Program-made: the position numbers and the translations under genes
Notes under the pieces: generated by a model
What the model saw: the letters and a program-made list of their open reading frames with translations, nothing else
Told to the model about the DNA's origin: nothing
Database searches by the model: none
Assembly (NCBI GenBank): GCA_026075535.2
Contig: AP026549.1
Coordinates: 4,154,001-4,218,000 of the forward strand
Length of the DNA stretch: 64,000 nt
Direction: 5' to 3'
Source of the DNA: Tricholoma matsutake
Lineage: Eukaryota; Basidiomycota; Agaricomycetes; Agaricales; Tricholomataceae
Shown here: in pieces, positions 1-10,429 of the stretch
How positions within the stretch are numbered: the first letter of the stretch is position 1
Layout of the letters: every line of letters begins with the position of its first letter

Positions 1-285
1 CAAGGGAGGCAACATTGTTGAGGGTAGAAGTGTGTGTGAGAAAATAATGTAAACAATCACCGGTAATCACCTACCTTGGCAACATGATCCAAAACTCCAG
101 TTCCAATCAGTGATAACTGGTTTTGGATAGTCTAGAGCAGTCACACAATCTGCCAAAACCGCAACCGCAATGTCTTGAATTTTTGAAAACCGTAACTAAA
201 AGTCTGGTTATGATCAGTGAAAGTTCGGTCCAGTTTGCGGTTATTTTCCGGTCCTATGGACTGGACCTTAAAGCGCTATGCAAGA
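1..285. repeat. Unidentified repeat abutting Gypsy-1a
   Basis: Non-coding. It interrupts the Gypsy-1a protease, whose reading frame runs into a stop just left of position 286. Its right edge (cttaaagcgctatgca) resembles the right edge of the repeat at 22950-23145 (cttaaaacactatgca), preceded in both by a ggactg/ggatc-type stretch, so both are probably members of one small repeat family. The left end lies outside the window, so TIRs and target duplication cannot be tested. Confidence 0.35.
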
Positions 286-1882
286 TGGGAATTGATGAAG
301 GGACCAGTTGCACCAGAGTCCAGGAGTGGAGAGACCCCAAGTATCTGTCCATTGTCGGTAGTCAGTAGTTTGATTGCTAGGTTCAAGGAATGTGAAGAGG
401 GAATGGATGCAACAATATATTTGCGTGGTATTTTGCACTCCCATGATTTAATTCTGGGGTGTGGGGCAGAGGGAGAGATAGGAAGAGCAGGTACATCTTC
501 AACCAACTTCGAAGGGTCAGAGAGGGGAGCAGTGATGGAATTAGATTCATCCTCCAGGGATTCAACTGACAAAACTTCAAGGTGGTTATGGACAGGCAGT
601 GAGGGCGTATTATTCACTCACTGCGAATAGAAAAATCCTGCTCCTCTACAACTTCTGACTTGATCTCCTCTGCAACCTGATTCTTTGCTTTCTCGACATC
701 TACAAGTGCCAACATGTCCTGGAGGAGTTTACCTTGGGGGTGAGTATGCAGATATCCTGATGATGGGGACATGCTCTGGCCATGTGCCCAGTTTCCCCAC
801 AGTGGTAGCAAAGATTCAACCTATATGCAGGACTATGGGCTTCATCAACATCCATTGGTACAGGGGCATTGATGGCTGGTGCAGGAGTCTGACAGACAGA
901 AATGGGGTTAGGGTGGGGGAGGGTTCAATTGAAGGTGTAGGGTGCACGAGTAGTAGTTGGAGCATGGAATGCAGTGTTAAATGCCACATTTGTGAGTCAG
1001 TTCTCATCGCAGAGTGAAGCTGCCTCATACCAATCATAGATATCATTGTCTGCCGTGTGCCCTTCCAACATCTGTGCAATCTGGTCCTGAATCTCTCAAT
1101 TGAGGCCTCATCAGAACTTCACCACCACTGGTAGCCCACTCCCATATTCTGCCATGTCCAGCAAATCCTTAAACTCATCAATATATTCATCCACGGATTG
1201 ATGTGCCTGATGGGAAGAGGATGACTCAAGCTGTGTCACTGCTCGGTGGTGCTCATTGAGGGGACAGAAGTGGCATACAAACTCTGCTCAAAAATCACCC
1301 AAAGTGGAGAAAGATAGAGAACCAAGCTCTTTAGTTTGGTGCAGAATATGGTCCACATAGGGATAGGTGCATTCAGATTTCATGTATGTGAAGGCCCAAT
1401 AAATTTATGCAGCATTGTCGATGAATTGATGCAACTGGAGACTGATGTACAACTCACAGGAATTAAGGAATGCATGCCCCTGTGCATGCACGCCATTAAA
1501 TTCAGTGGGGGGGGGCAGTTTGATCTGGGTGTTCTCCTTAGTGGGCACATTAGGCAGTGGGTCATTATTGGGTGCGCTTGGAGTCGCAATGGGGGGAACA
1601 TTAGTTGTGGAGCTAGTCTGAAGGGTTCTGATGAAGTTTTCAAATGTAGATTTAAGCGAATTGATTTGCGTGCACATTCCGGTAATGTCACTTTCAAGTG
1701 CGTTGAGGTGTTCTGATGTGGCTAGGTGGTGTGTCAAGTGAAAGTGGTGGCGCACTGAAGGTGGGACTGTTGGAAACAGTGTGTAGGGAGTCTATGGAGC
1801 TTTGGGAAGCATCATCCACTCTGTACCTGCCTATCTTGGGCAGTGCATTTGTGATTTTGGGCCTTAGGAGAGAGTTTTCTAC
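286..1882 (-). pseudogene. Gypsy-1a: Gag and protease part of a Ty3/gypsy element
   Basis: Minus-strand Gag begins just inside the LTR (about 1755-1880) and runs down through a zinc knuckle near 790-840 (CYHCGETGHMARAC, CCHC type) to a retropepsin core LLDSGATGPFI near 285-320. The reading frame is broken several times between these blocks. It is the same family as 2302-9185: Gag text such as TPSAPNNDPLPNVPTKENT has its degraded counterpart at 8800-9180. No RT or integrase remains, because the copy is cut off at about 286 by an unrelated repeat. In this copy the third zinc-knuckle Cys is kept, unlike in Gypsy-1b. Confidence 0.8.
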
Positions 1883-2301
1883 TACAAGGGCAAACTTAGA
1901 GGCCACTTAATTAATGGACTAGCAAAGGGAAATCCAAAGTTAAAATTATAGTACATATTACAGAGATTGGAGGCACACCTAGCAAAGGGAAATCTGAAGA
2001 GAAAACTCTAAGGACCCCTTTGCCAATGTCCAGTATATGTGAAGACGGCAAAAATCATGTAATAACCTAAAAATAGAAAAGGTGGAGATAGACAGATCAA
2101 GGCCACTGAATGACATCATACCAAGGGGTAGATGTCGGAAAGGGTACTCTGCCTCTAAATATAAAACTGTCAATATGCACAAATGTGATAGAAAGAAAAA
2201 ATCATAGAAAATGAAGAAGAGAAGGAAATGAAGTGAGGAAAAATATAGGATGAACATAAAAAATAGGAGAAACACACGGGGCACCCCCTAGTCCCCTTAC
2301 A
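1883..2301 (-). repeat. Gypsy-1 LTR, shared by two tandem copies
   Basis: 419 bp. On the minus strand it starts TGTAAGGGGACTAG and ends GCCCTTGTA. It matches the plus-strand solo LTR at 60030-60454 over its whole length, which fixes both ends. It is the 5' LTR of Gypsy-1a (Gag directly downstream on the minus strand) and at the same time the 3' LTR of Gypsy-1b. A TATA-like CATATACT lies about 30 nt upstream of AGAGTTTTCT (2009-2000), the likely RNA start; the complementary AGAAAACTCT is found 2 nt inside the element (1880-1871). Confidence 0.85.
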
Positions 2302-3465
2302 GTGGTGGTGGTGGGTGTGAGCGACATCCTGGGAATGGATCTGCTGGTGCTGGCAGTAGTTTGATGACATGGAAGACAGGGTGGAATCTGGACATGGATG
2401 CTGGAAGGTGTAGGCAGTAGGCATGTGTTCCAATGCACTTGACAATGGGGAATGGTCCAAGGAAATGGTGTGCAAGTTTCTTCCGTGGACAGGTGGTAGA
2501 GATGTTGCTGGAGTCGAGGTAAACTCTGTCACCAACCTTATACTTGGGTGTTGGCGAGTGGCATTGGTTGTAAAAGCATGCCATGTCATCCTTTGCCTTA
2601 ATTAGGGCTGCCTTTGCCTCTTCCAAGCTATCCTTCATCTGCTCCATAAATTCATTCACTGTCTCGAGCTGTGATAGTGCTTGGCAAGGTTCAAAGCCCA
2701 TATGTGGGTGTTGTCCTGTGTCCAGGAGGAAGGGGGTTTGCTGAGTGGATGTGTGGATGTGATTGTTGTATCCAAACTTGGCTATGGGGAGAAGATCCTC
2801 CCAGTCATCCTGGCACTCATTGATGAAGATGTGGATGTACTGCTCCAGCTCCTGATTGACCTGTTCGGTCTGTCCATCAGTCTGTGGGTGATAGGTGGTA
2901 GAAGTGAGAAGTTTAATTCCTAGGACACAGTACAGCTCTCAGGTGAACTCTGCAATGAATTGAGGTCCTTGATCGCAAAGGAAGGCACCAGGAAGTCCAT
3001 GTAGCTTTGACAAATGGTGAAGGTAGAGTCGGGCTGCACCCAATGCTATAATGGTAGTGTGAGTTGGAATAAAGTGAGCTTGTTTTCCTGCTGAGTTGAC
3101 TGTGCACATTACCGCATCAAACCCATTCAACTCTGGTGATTCCACCATGAAGTCTACACTCACAACATCCTAATAATTTTCTGGAACAGGAAGAAGATGT
3201 AACTTGCCAATGGGCTTGCATCAAGGAACCTTGGTGCATAAGCAAAGGTCGCAAGTATGGCAGTACTGACCAATGAGTCAGGACATCTGTGGCCACCAAT
3301 AATTCTGTGAAACAAGCTCCAATGTCTTCCAGCATCCAGGGTGCCCTGCAATCTGTGAGTCATGGTGTTGAGATATGATCTATTGTTGAAGGTGTGGGTC
3401 ATTGGGAACATAGATGTGATCTTAAAAGTACAGCAGATCTTGCTTCTCAACCCACTCTGCAGCAC
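2297..3465 (-). pseudogene. Gypsy-1b integrase
   Basis: Three blocks in sense order. An H2C2-type zinc-binding region sits around 3465-3170 in broken frames. The catalytic core at 3163-2939 shows SVDFMVESPELNGFDAV and LHGLPGAFLCDQGPQF, carrying the first two acidic residues. The C-terminal region at 2701-2297 has YKVGDRVYLDSSNI and HHFLGPFPIVKCIG, the GPF/Y module. The last codons overlap the LTR start. No chromodomain follows. Frame changes separate the blocks. Confidence 0.8.
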
Positions 3466-3568
3466 ATAGTGAAAGGGCTGACCCCTTCCTCAGTTTCTTG
3501 ACAGCTGAGGCGACAACATCCTCATGTAAACTGCTACGGTTTGCGTGACAAATGTAACATAGGATGTC

Positions 3569-4018
3569 CTACTCCTCACCCAGGGGAACAATGCCTTCCA
3601 ATGCACAGACAGTAAACAGGTCTGGTTGCAATAGCACAATGCCTTGATTGTCATCACTCCCATCCCCATGATCCGCACACTGAGAGAGGGCATCAGTTTT
3701 CCCCATGCTGCGACCTGGACAGTGGTGCAAGGAGAAATCAAACCTGGACAAATACAAGGACCAGCAAGCCTGACAATGGTTCAATTTCTTGGTTGTCATG
3801 AGGTACTCAAGATTCTTGTGGTCCGTCCAAATCTTGACCTTGTGTTGGGCACCCTTGAGGAAGTGGCACCATTCCTCAAGCGCATGCATTATTGCCAACA
3901 TCTCCTTGTCATGGATCTCATAGTTCCACTCCACAGCACTAAGGCTTTTTGAGTAGAATGCAACAGGATGCCACTTCTGGTCCTCTGGAGACTTTTGGGA
4001 CAATACAGGGCCTGTCAC
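3569..4018 (-). pseudogene. Gypsy-1b RNase H domain
   Basis: An open 149-residue block with WHPVAFYSKSLSAVEWNY, IHDKEMLAIMHALEEW, IWTDHKNLEYLMTTKKLN and FSLHHCPGRSMGKTDALS. This is the usual Ty3/gypsy RNase H order, with the acidic residue of DKE and the TDH motif present. It continues out of the RT region and is followed by the H2C2 part of the integrase. Several conserved Arg are changed (NHCQACWS for NHRQARWS; DALSQCAD for DALSRRAD). Confidence 0.85.
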
Positions 4019-4172
4019 AAATCAGAACTGTCAGCTTCTATATGAAAAGGGTGCAAGTCATCAGCAAAGGTAAGGATGGGAGCAGATGTGACCATCTTTT
4101 AAGCCTCTCAAACACCTCCTGTTGTGCATTGTCCCACCTCCATATCCCCTTGCCTGTGAGATCAAACAGTGG

Positions 4173-5237
4173 TTATGCATGGTGAGAGAAGTCCTTGATA
4201 AAACACTGATAAAAGTTGATAAAGCCCAAAAAGGACTGTACCTCCTTCTTGTTCATGGGTGCAGGCCAACTTGTGACCCCATTTACCTTAACAGGATCCA
4301 TCTCCACATGGCCCTCCAATATAATCAGACCCAAGTACTCGATTTTAGTCTTCTCAAACTTGCACTTGTCATGTCGGAGGTAGAGTTTGTGCTGTTGAAG
4401 CCTTTCAAGGATGAGGTGCATGATTCAATGGTGTTCCAGACCCAAGTACTCAGTTTTAGTCTTCTCAAACTTGCTTTTGTCATGTCAGAGGTAGAGTTTG
4501 TGCTGTCAAAGCCTTTCAAGGATGAGGTGCATGATTTGATGGTGTTTATTGATGTTGCATGTGAAGATGAGAATGTCATCAAGATAGACACAGACAACAC
4601 CTTTGAGTATAAGGTCATGGAAGATATTATTCATCATGGTATGAAAGATTGCAGGACTATTAGTGAGACCAAAGAACATGACAAGTGGTTCAAAAAGACC
4701 ACGGTTGGTACAAAAGGCTGCCTTCTGCTCATCTCCTTGCTTTATCTGCACATTATTGTAACCCCAGTGGATGTCGAGCTTGGTGAAGTATCATGCCCCA
4801 CAAAGCTGATTCACAAGTTTTGAAATGAGGGGAAATGGGTAACAATTCTTGACTGTGAGTTCATTGAGCCTTTGATAATCTTGAATGGGTTGGAGTGAGC
4901 CATCCTTCTTCTTGACAAAGAAAAAAAGGGAGGCCATGGGTGACTTGGAGGGTTGGATACAGCCTGAAGCCAAGTGCTTGTCAAGGAATTTATCAAGTTG
5001 TCATTGCTCTTCAGGGGACAGAGGATAGACTTTGCAGGAGGAAGGTGTTGCACCCAGAATGAGCTTGATTGCATGATCCCAAGGTTTGCATCCCGGCAGA
5101 GAGTCAAAAGACTCCTTGGAAAATACATCCTCAAAATCATGAAGATGAGGGAGTACAGAATCAGCAGAGGACTTAGCAGTGTTGTTTTTGTGGAATGCCT
5201 CTGCAAGATGCTGGGAGATGTTCAATGTAGCGCACAC
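4173..5237 (-). pseudogene. Gypsy-1b reverse transcriptase
   Basis: Sense order: LPGCKPWDHAIKLI and VYPLSPEEQ (5100-5001), [20 protein letters not shown] (4930-4870), then GLTNSPAIFHTMMNNIF and [11 protein letters not shown] with an intact YLDD box (4680-4560), then IEYLGLIILEGHVEMDPVK and KEVQSFLGFINFYQCF (4350-4200). Stops and shifts separate the blocks, and a 111-bp tandem duplication lies between YLDD and the thumb. Not functional. Confidence 0.85.
4330..4551. repeat. 111-bp tandem duplication inside the Gypsy-1b RT
   Basis: Two adjacent copies (4330-4440 and 4441-4551), each starting cccaagtact and ending near gatgaggtgcatgatt. They differ at about ten positions. 111 bp is 37 codons, so the duplication itself does not shift the frame. 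Confidence 0.85.
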
Positions 5238-6043
5238 CTCATGTGATGGACTGATTGCAGTGTAAAAAGTTGGATCTGTTCTGGTTCATCCTCCTCCTCA
5301 TCAGGATCTGGTGAGAGGTCGGGGACATCCTCCAACTCCATGTCAGGCACAGGCATTGGCCCAGCATGACACTTCTGCATGTGTTGTATCAAGGCCCTTT
5401 GTACATGGTGCACTTGTATGGCTTCAGTGAAGCATGTGCAGCAATGGGAGGGGCACTGACTCATAGTAAATTCCCCAGTTGTCCAGTTGACTTCTGGGTT
5501 GTGGTCCTGAAGCCATGGATAGCACAGGATCACCTCCTGTTTCCCTGATTGTGTGACAGCAAACAGGGCTCATTCGCTATGATCACTGTAATGGAGAACT
5601 AGATTTATAGCCTCCCAAATGGCACTAGCTTTGTTCAGGGACCTATCCACATTATAAATGGGTATTGGATGAGAAAGTGAGTGAGTGTTCAGATGTCTTT
5701 GTTGCACTAGCTGAGTGTCGATAAAAAGACCAGTGGCACCTGAGTCCAGAAGAGCGGAGATGCCAAGTACTTGCCCAGTGTCTGTAGTCTGCAATTTGAC
5801 CTTCAATGCTAAGGAGGGTTGGGAAGGGGTGGATGCCACTATATATTTGTGTGGTAGTTTACGCTCCCATAATTTAAGTTTGGTGTGATGGGTAGAGGGA
5901 CGAGTAGGGGTAGCAGGTATTTCTTTAGCCAACCTAACAGAGTTCGAGGGAGGAATAGTCATGGAATTAGATTCATCCTCTAGTGATTCAACAGGTAGAA
6001 CTTTGAAGTGGTTATGGACAGGCAATGAGGGCTTATGGTTCAC
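5222..6043 (-). pseudogene. Gypsy-1b aspartic protease and linker to RT
   Basis: The protease core ILGISALLDSGATGLFID... is seen at about 5790-5710 as LLDSGATGLFID, followed by the flap-side segment and, after a frame break, YPWLQDHNPEVNW at about 5520. The acidic stretch PDPDEEEDEPEQI precedes the RT start. The catalytic DSGAT is intact in this copy, but the reading frame changes near 5570 and again near 5230. Confidence 0.8.
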
Positions 6044-6653
6044 TCATTGTGGGTGGAAAAATCCTGCTCCTCTATGGCCTCAGATTTAATCTCCTCACTT
6101 TCTTTCTCCTTTGCCTCCTTGACATGTACAAGTGCCAACAGGTCTTGAAGTAGTTCATCTCGCCCCTCAGGGGTGAGCATGTGGATATCCTGACAATGGG
6201 GGTATGCTCTGGCCATGTGCCCAGTTTCCCCACAGTGGTAGCAGAGATCCATCCTATGTGTGCAACTATGGGCTGCATCAACATCCATTGGTACAGGGGC
6301 ACTGACAGCTGGTGCAGGAGTCTGACAGACAGGAATGGGGGAGGGTTTGATTGAAGGTGTAGGGCGCATGAGCAGTAGTTGGAGCATGGAATGTAGCATT
6401 AAACACTGCATTTGTGAGTCTGTTTTCATCACAGAGTGAAGCAGGCTTCAAGCAGCTCCATACCAAGCATAGATATCATCGTCTGCTGGGCGCCCTTCCA
6501 ACATCTGTGCAATCTGGTCCTGAATCTCTCGATTGAGGCCCTGTCAGAACTTCACCACTGGTAGCCCACTCCCATATCCTGCCATATCCACCAAGTCCTT
6601 AAACTTGTTGGTATAATTGTCCACAGATTGATAAGCCTGATGGTAAGAGGATG
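6040..6653 (-). pseudogene. Gypsy-1b Gag C-terminal part with mutated zinc knuckle
   Basis: Contains CYHCGETGHMARAYPHC near 6250-6190. In the Gypsy-1a copy the corresponding residues are CYHCGETGHMARAC, so here the last ligand Cys is Tyr (codon at 6202-6204). Upstream Gag sequence is split from 8054-9185 by a 1392-bp hAT-like insertion, which sits in the segment matching 1190-1220 of Gypsy-1a. Confidence 0.75.
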
Positions 6654-8045
6654 TAGGCAATAGCATGGGTACAGGTACAGGTCATGAAATCATAACCTGT
6701 AACCCACAACCTACCCATCACCAAGAGGGAGGCCTCAGTTCGAAGTCTAATACTTATTACTTAGTGTCTAGTAATCTATGTAAAACTATATAACTACATA
6801 ACAAATAAAAGGGGGGTAAGCCCAGCTTGGCTGTTAGAAATAGGTGGGCTTATATACCCAGGATGCACACAGACCATTTGGTCTTGTTGTGCACACATCA
6901 CATCTTTGTTGAATGTTGATGCATTATTTATTTACATTTGTGCTGTATGTAAGTTTTTTCTTTTCATTTTATTGTGACTAACTGATATACTAACATTGCT
7001 ACTTCTAGATGGTGATGACCCCACCACCCTACCACTGCCACAAGCCCCTGCTTGTGGGGTGGGCTGTGTGGTGTGAAACAACCCAGAGCGATGACAGATG
7101 GCCCAGCACCAGGGAAAACAGGGAGGACGAGGCAAACCAGACAGGAAAAAAAGGCCCAAGAGATGGACAACATCTCTTGGGCCACAGGTAAGTTTTTTGT
7201 TTCTTTCTCATTTCTCTTTCTTTTACTAACAATGTTTTTAGATACTACTACTACTTTGAACCATTGACAACCACAACAACAACAACAACAACAATGGGAT
7301 GGCAGGGGGGCAACAAAGACAACAGGATCCTGACAACTGGCACCTGCCACCACAGTTGTGAGCCCTGCTCGCATGGTGGATCATGGGTGTTCAATGATGA
7401 ACCAGGAGATATGGTGAAGGCACCCAATGCCCAGCACTCCAACACCAATGACAGACAACCAGCATGCAGAGGACAACAGATGGCAGGAAAATGGGGGGAA
7501 GACAATAGGAACCTGACAACCAGCACCCGCCCCCAACTATGATGGCAACCATGACAGGCACAGGAACAATGGCGAGGGGGGAACAATGACGAGGGGGGAA
7601 TAGTGGCAAGGGGGAATGATGGCGAGGGGGGAACAGCGAGGGGGGGAATGACAATGATGAACAATGGGGATGCACCCAACAATGGGGAACGACCCAGCAC
7701 CCATGCCCAGCCCTGCAAGCCACTGCTTGTGGGGTGGATCATGGGTGCTAGCAGCCAACAATGAAGCACAACAGAATGGGACAGGACAATGGGGACAACG
7801 GCCCCAAACTCACAACCACCCCCCTCTCGCTTGCAAATGCGAGGTGGGGGTGGTTCTTAGTGTAATTAAATATTTCTTAGTTTAGATAGAATAATTTATA
7901 TACTTAGCAAAACCCATGCGGGAATTGACACCTGCATGTACCCACATGTACCTGCCATGTACCAATCTGCAGTTTGATGGGTTACTACCCATGCAGGTAT
8001 GGGTAGAGCTCTGGGTACCCATGGGAGTACCCATGCTATTGCCTA
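6654..8045. mobile_element. hAT-like non-autonomous element 'a' (1392 bp)
   Basis: Perfect 19-bp terminal inverted repeats TAGGCAATAGCATGGGTAC at 6654-6672 and 8027-8045, flanked by an exact 8-bp target duplication AGAGGATG (6646-6653 and 8046-8053). Removing it restores the Gypsy-1 Gag sequence seen at 1199-1225. Subterminal GGGTAC/AGGTAC repeats occur at both ends. There is no transposase. Inside lie a TATA-like cttatatacc hairpin region (6840-6890), an intron-like module (7188-7241), and three copies of a CTGCTTGTGGGGTGG-type palindromic motif (7041, 7359, 7714). Confidence 0.92.
7188..7241 (+). other. Intron-like module in hAT-like element a
   Basis: 54 nt with GTAAGT donor, TTTTACTAAC branch-type site at 7221-7230 and TTTTTAG acceptor, preceded by cttgggccacag. 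The same layout, with a preceding ttgggccc/ccag, recurs in other repeats at 21175, 21360, 30125, 41767 and 57863. The function is unknown. It may be a relic of a captured or ancestral gene; splicing is inferred, not shown. Confidence 0.5.
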
Positions 8046-8053
8046 AGAGGATG

Positions 8054-9185
8054 ACTCAAACCATGTCACTGCTCAGTGGCACTCATTGAGGGGACAAAAG
8101 TGGCGCACAAACTCTGCTCAAAAGTCACCCCAAGTGGAGAAAGTTAGAGAACCAAGCTCTTTAGTTTGGTGCAGAATATGGTCCACATAGAGATAGGCAC
8201 ATTCAGATTTCAGTATGTGAAGGCCCAATAAATCTTTGCAGCATCATCAACAAATTGATGCAACTGGAGACTGATGTACAACTCACAGGAATTAAGGAAT
8301 GCATGCCCCTGTGCATGCTAGGGCAAGGCAGGGGTTACCCCTGGGTGACAAATCTCATACCCTTACCCCTACCCCTGAACACCCTACCCTTAGTGGTAAG
8401 GGTATGGAAACATATAAGGGTTGCCAAGGGTATGGGAGGGTTTGTCAAGGGTACAAGGGTTTGGCACAAAATCAACATATTTAGAGCAAAATTCATTTGA
8501 AAAGTGTTGATAACTTACTATTAATATCACATATTAATACCTCATATTAACATATGAAAGCCATTATCATGTTGGACAATCCCAAAATCTGAATTGATGA
8601 AAATCTTGAATATGAGTCTTTGTAGCTGAAAAAATCAAATGATATTCTTACATGAGCATACCCCTGGCATACCCCTGTACCCTTACTAAGGGTACAGGGG
8701 TATGCAAGGGTATGAACTTCCAAACCCCTACCCTTACCCCTCATATCCTTAGCCCAAAAACACAAGGGTATACCCCTACCCCTGCCTTTCCTTAGTGCAC
8801 ACGAGCCATTAAATTCAGCAGGGGGGGGGACAGTTTAATCTGGGCGTGCTCCTTAGTGGGCACATTAGGCAGCACATCATTATTGGGTGCACTTGGAGTC
8901 ATAATGGAGGGGATATTGGTTGTGGAGCTGGTCTGAAGGGTTCTGACAGAGTTTTCAATCATAGATTTAAGTGAATCAATTTGTGTGCATATTCCAGTAA
9001 CATCAATTTCAAGCGTGTTGAGGTGCTAGGTGGCGCGTTAGGTGAAAATGAGCAATTACTTAAGGCAGGGGAGTCTGGAACAGTGTGTAGGGAGTTGTTT
9101 GAGCTCTGGGAGGCATTGTCTACTCTGTACCTGCCTATTTTGGCAGTGGGTTCTCAATTCTGAGCCTTAGGAGAGAGTTTTCTAC
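8054..9185 (-). pseudogene. Gypsy-1b Gag N-terminal part
   Basis: Matches 1226-1880 of Gypsy-1a on the minus strand with many substitutions, minus element b at 8319-8794. It includes the leader GTAGAAAACTCTC directly after the LTR remnant, that is, the proposed self-priming site. No single long frame remains. Confidence 0.7.
8319..8794. mobile_element. hAT-like non-autonomous element 'b' (476 bp)
   Basis: Inserted in Gypsy-1b Gag. Imperfect TIRs: TAGGGCAAGGCAGGGGT at the left and, read inverted, TAAGGAAAGGCAGGGGT at the right. The 8-bp flanks are gtgcatgc and gtgcacac, a target duplication with two changes. The undisturbed Gypsy-1a copy reads gtgcatgcacgccatt here. The interior is built from acccct/aagggta subterminal repeats, which look telomere-like but lie inside TIRs. 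Confidence 0.82.
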
Positions 9186-9236
9186 TATAATGGCAACCTT
9201 AGAAACCACTTAATTAGTGGACTAGCAAAGGGAATT
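9186..9236 (-). repeat. Truncated 5' LTR of Gypsy-1b
   Basis: The last ~50 bp of the Gypsy-1 LTR (sense: ttccctttgctag ... gccattata) survive, then the sequence changes abruptly to Copia. The rest of the LTR was lost at this junction, so no 5-bp target duplication can be read. Confidence 0.7.
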
Positions 9237-10084
9237 GATGCAGTCCGCATCAAACCAAGCTGAGTGCTCATTGCCACCTAACACCTCACCTAAAGATGGT
9301 TAGTCTTCACTTAATGCCATTGCCTGCTCTGTTTCCTGTCTGAACCAATCTCCCTGGTTGATACTCAGCTCTACTCCCCCTGGTTCCAAAACTCCATCCT
9401 CATCAATAATGAAAGCTCCCTCAACACTGATGACTTTGGTGGTGCTGGCATTAGTGCATGATGCGGCGATGATTCTTGTTGGTGAATCCATTGTTCTCCC
9501 CTTCAACAGGAGCTTCCTCAGGTTCCATTGTCCAATGCCATGCTCTCATTGAAATAAACATCCCTCTCGACACTGACTCTGTTCTTTCTAGGCTAGTAGA
9601 TTCAGTATCCCTTTGACTCATTGTCAATGCCAATAAGATGGCACTCCTCAGCTCTAGGCTTGAGTTTCCCTATGTCAAGCTTCTTCACCCATACCTTACA
9701 ACCCCAGGGATGTATGGTGAATAAGTCCAGTTTCTCACCTGTCCCTATTCTGTGTGGCATTTTCATCTCTGGAAGCATGCACATGGGTATCCAGTTCCAA
9801 ATCCAAACATGGTGATGGACCGCCTCTGCCCATAAGTTCTTTGGGAGTCCCACTGCATCAAGCATGGCTTGAGCACCATCGACATGTGTTCAGTTAGCTC
9901 ATTCAGCAGCACTGTTTGAAGCCAGAGAGTCATGAACTGTAAGATGTCAAATAGTCCTGGCATTTTCAAGGTGTTCAGTAAATTCTTTTGACATAAATTC
10001 ACTGCCTCAATTGCAGCCAAAAACATATGCAGTGAGTAATACACATTCTTCAGTATAATTGGGGTCAGTTTCTGATCCCCAATG
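9237..10084 (-). pseudogene. Copia element, piece 4: integrase and downstream linker
   Basis: Sense order: GDQKLTPIILKNVYYSLHM (10078-10030), a broken integrase core, then ARAMLDAVGLPKNLWAEAV and HPWGCKVWVKKLDIGKLKP (9865-9640), then the linker to RT (9633-9300). These are typical Ty1/copia integrase C-terminal motifs. Frameshifts occur near 9860 and 9640 and a stop near 9297. It joins piece 3 (11673-11710) once the compound insertion 10085-11672 is removed: ...KGDIQIELPI + GDQKLTP... Confidence 0.8.
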
Positions 10085-10345
10085 GCTGTAATTTACCCTC
10101 CCCCATTTATTCTGATCAGATTCCAGTTATTCCAGTTATTCCAACTGGATTCCAGCTACTCCAGATGCTCAACTTAGAGTATATACTCTAATGGATAGTC
10201 AAATTTTGAGTCTTAAGTTGTCAAAGTGCCTACAAAATATATTTGTGCAGAGTAAGGATTGAACTCAAGGCCTTTTGATGAGAGTGATCACATGACAAAC
10301 TAAACATGTGTGCTTAACCAGTTGAGCCACAGGAGAATTATTAGT
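10085..10345 (-). repeat. tRNA-headed (SINE-like) repeat S1
   Basis: On the minus strand an A-box-like TGGCTCAACTGG (10329-10318) and a B-box-like GAGTTCAATCC (10266-10256) are spaced as in a tRNA. They are followed by a body and then attccagttattcc repeats, ending ...GGGGGAGGGTAAATTACAG. The tail resembles those of S2 and S3. It does not look like a working tRNA: acceptor and anticodon stems are not evident. Confidence 0.55.
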
Positions 10346-10429
10346 TAGTAATATAAGGTTTATTCATGACACTCAAACTCACAACTCTTTAACTTTTTTC
10401 AAAGTAATTAAGATCAATTTTTTAAAATC

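Larger units (their letters stand above)
2302..9185 (-). mobile_element. Gypsy-1b internal region (Ty3/gypsy, Gag-PR-RT-RH-IN)
   Basis: A degraded but nearly collinear minus-strand element: Gag 9185-8054 and 6653-6040, protease, RT, RNase H and integrase down to the LTR at 2301. Two hAT-like elements (6654-8045 and 8319-8794) account for about 1.9 kb of its length. Many frameshifts and stops make it non-functional. The post-protease block YPWLQDHNPEVNW resembles CPWLWKHNPEIDW of element G, so the two are related lineages. Its 5' LTR survives only as about 50 bp (9186-9236). Confidence 0.85.

Noticed and set aside
7251..7769. Cys/His/Pro-rich minus-strand ORF in element a
   Set aside because: Low-complexity ggggaacaatg-type repeats give open frames on both strands; no conserved motif.
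8319..8794. Telomere-like ccctaccct repeats
   Set aside because: They lie inside an element with TIRs and a target duplication within Gypsy-1 Gag, so they are subterminal repeats.
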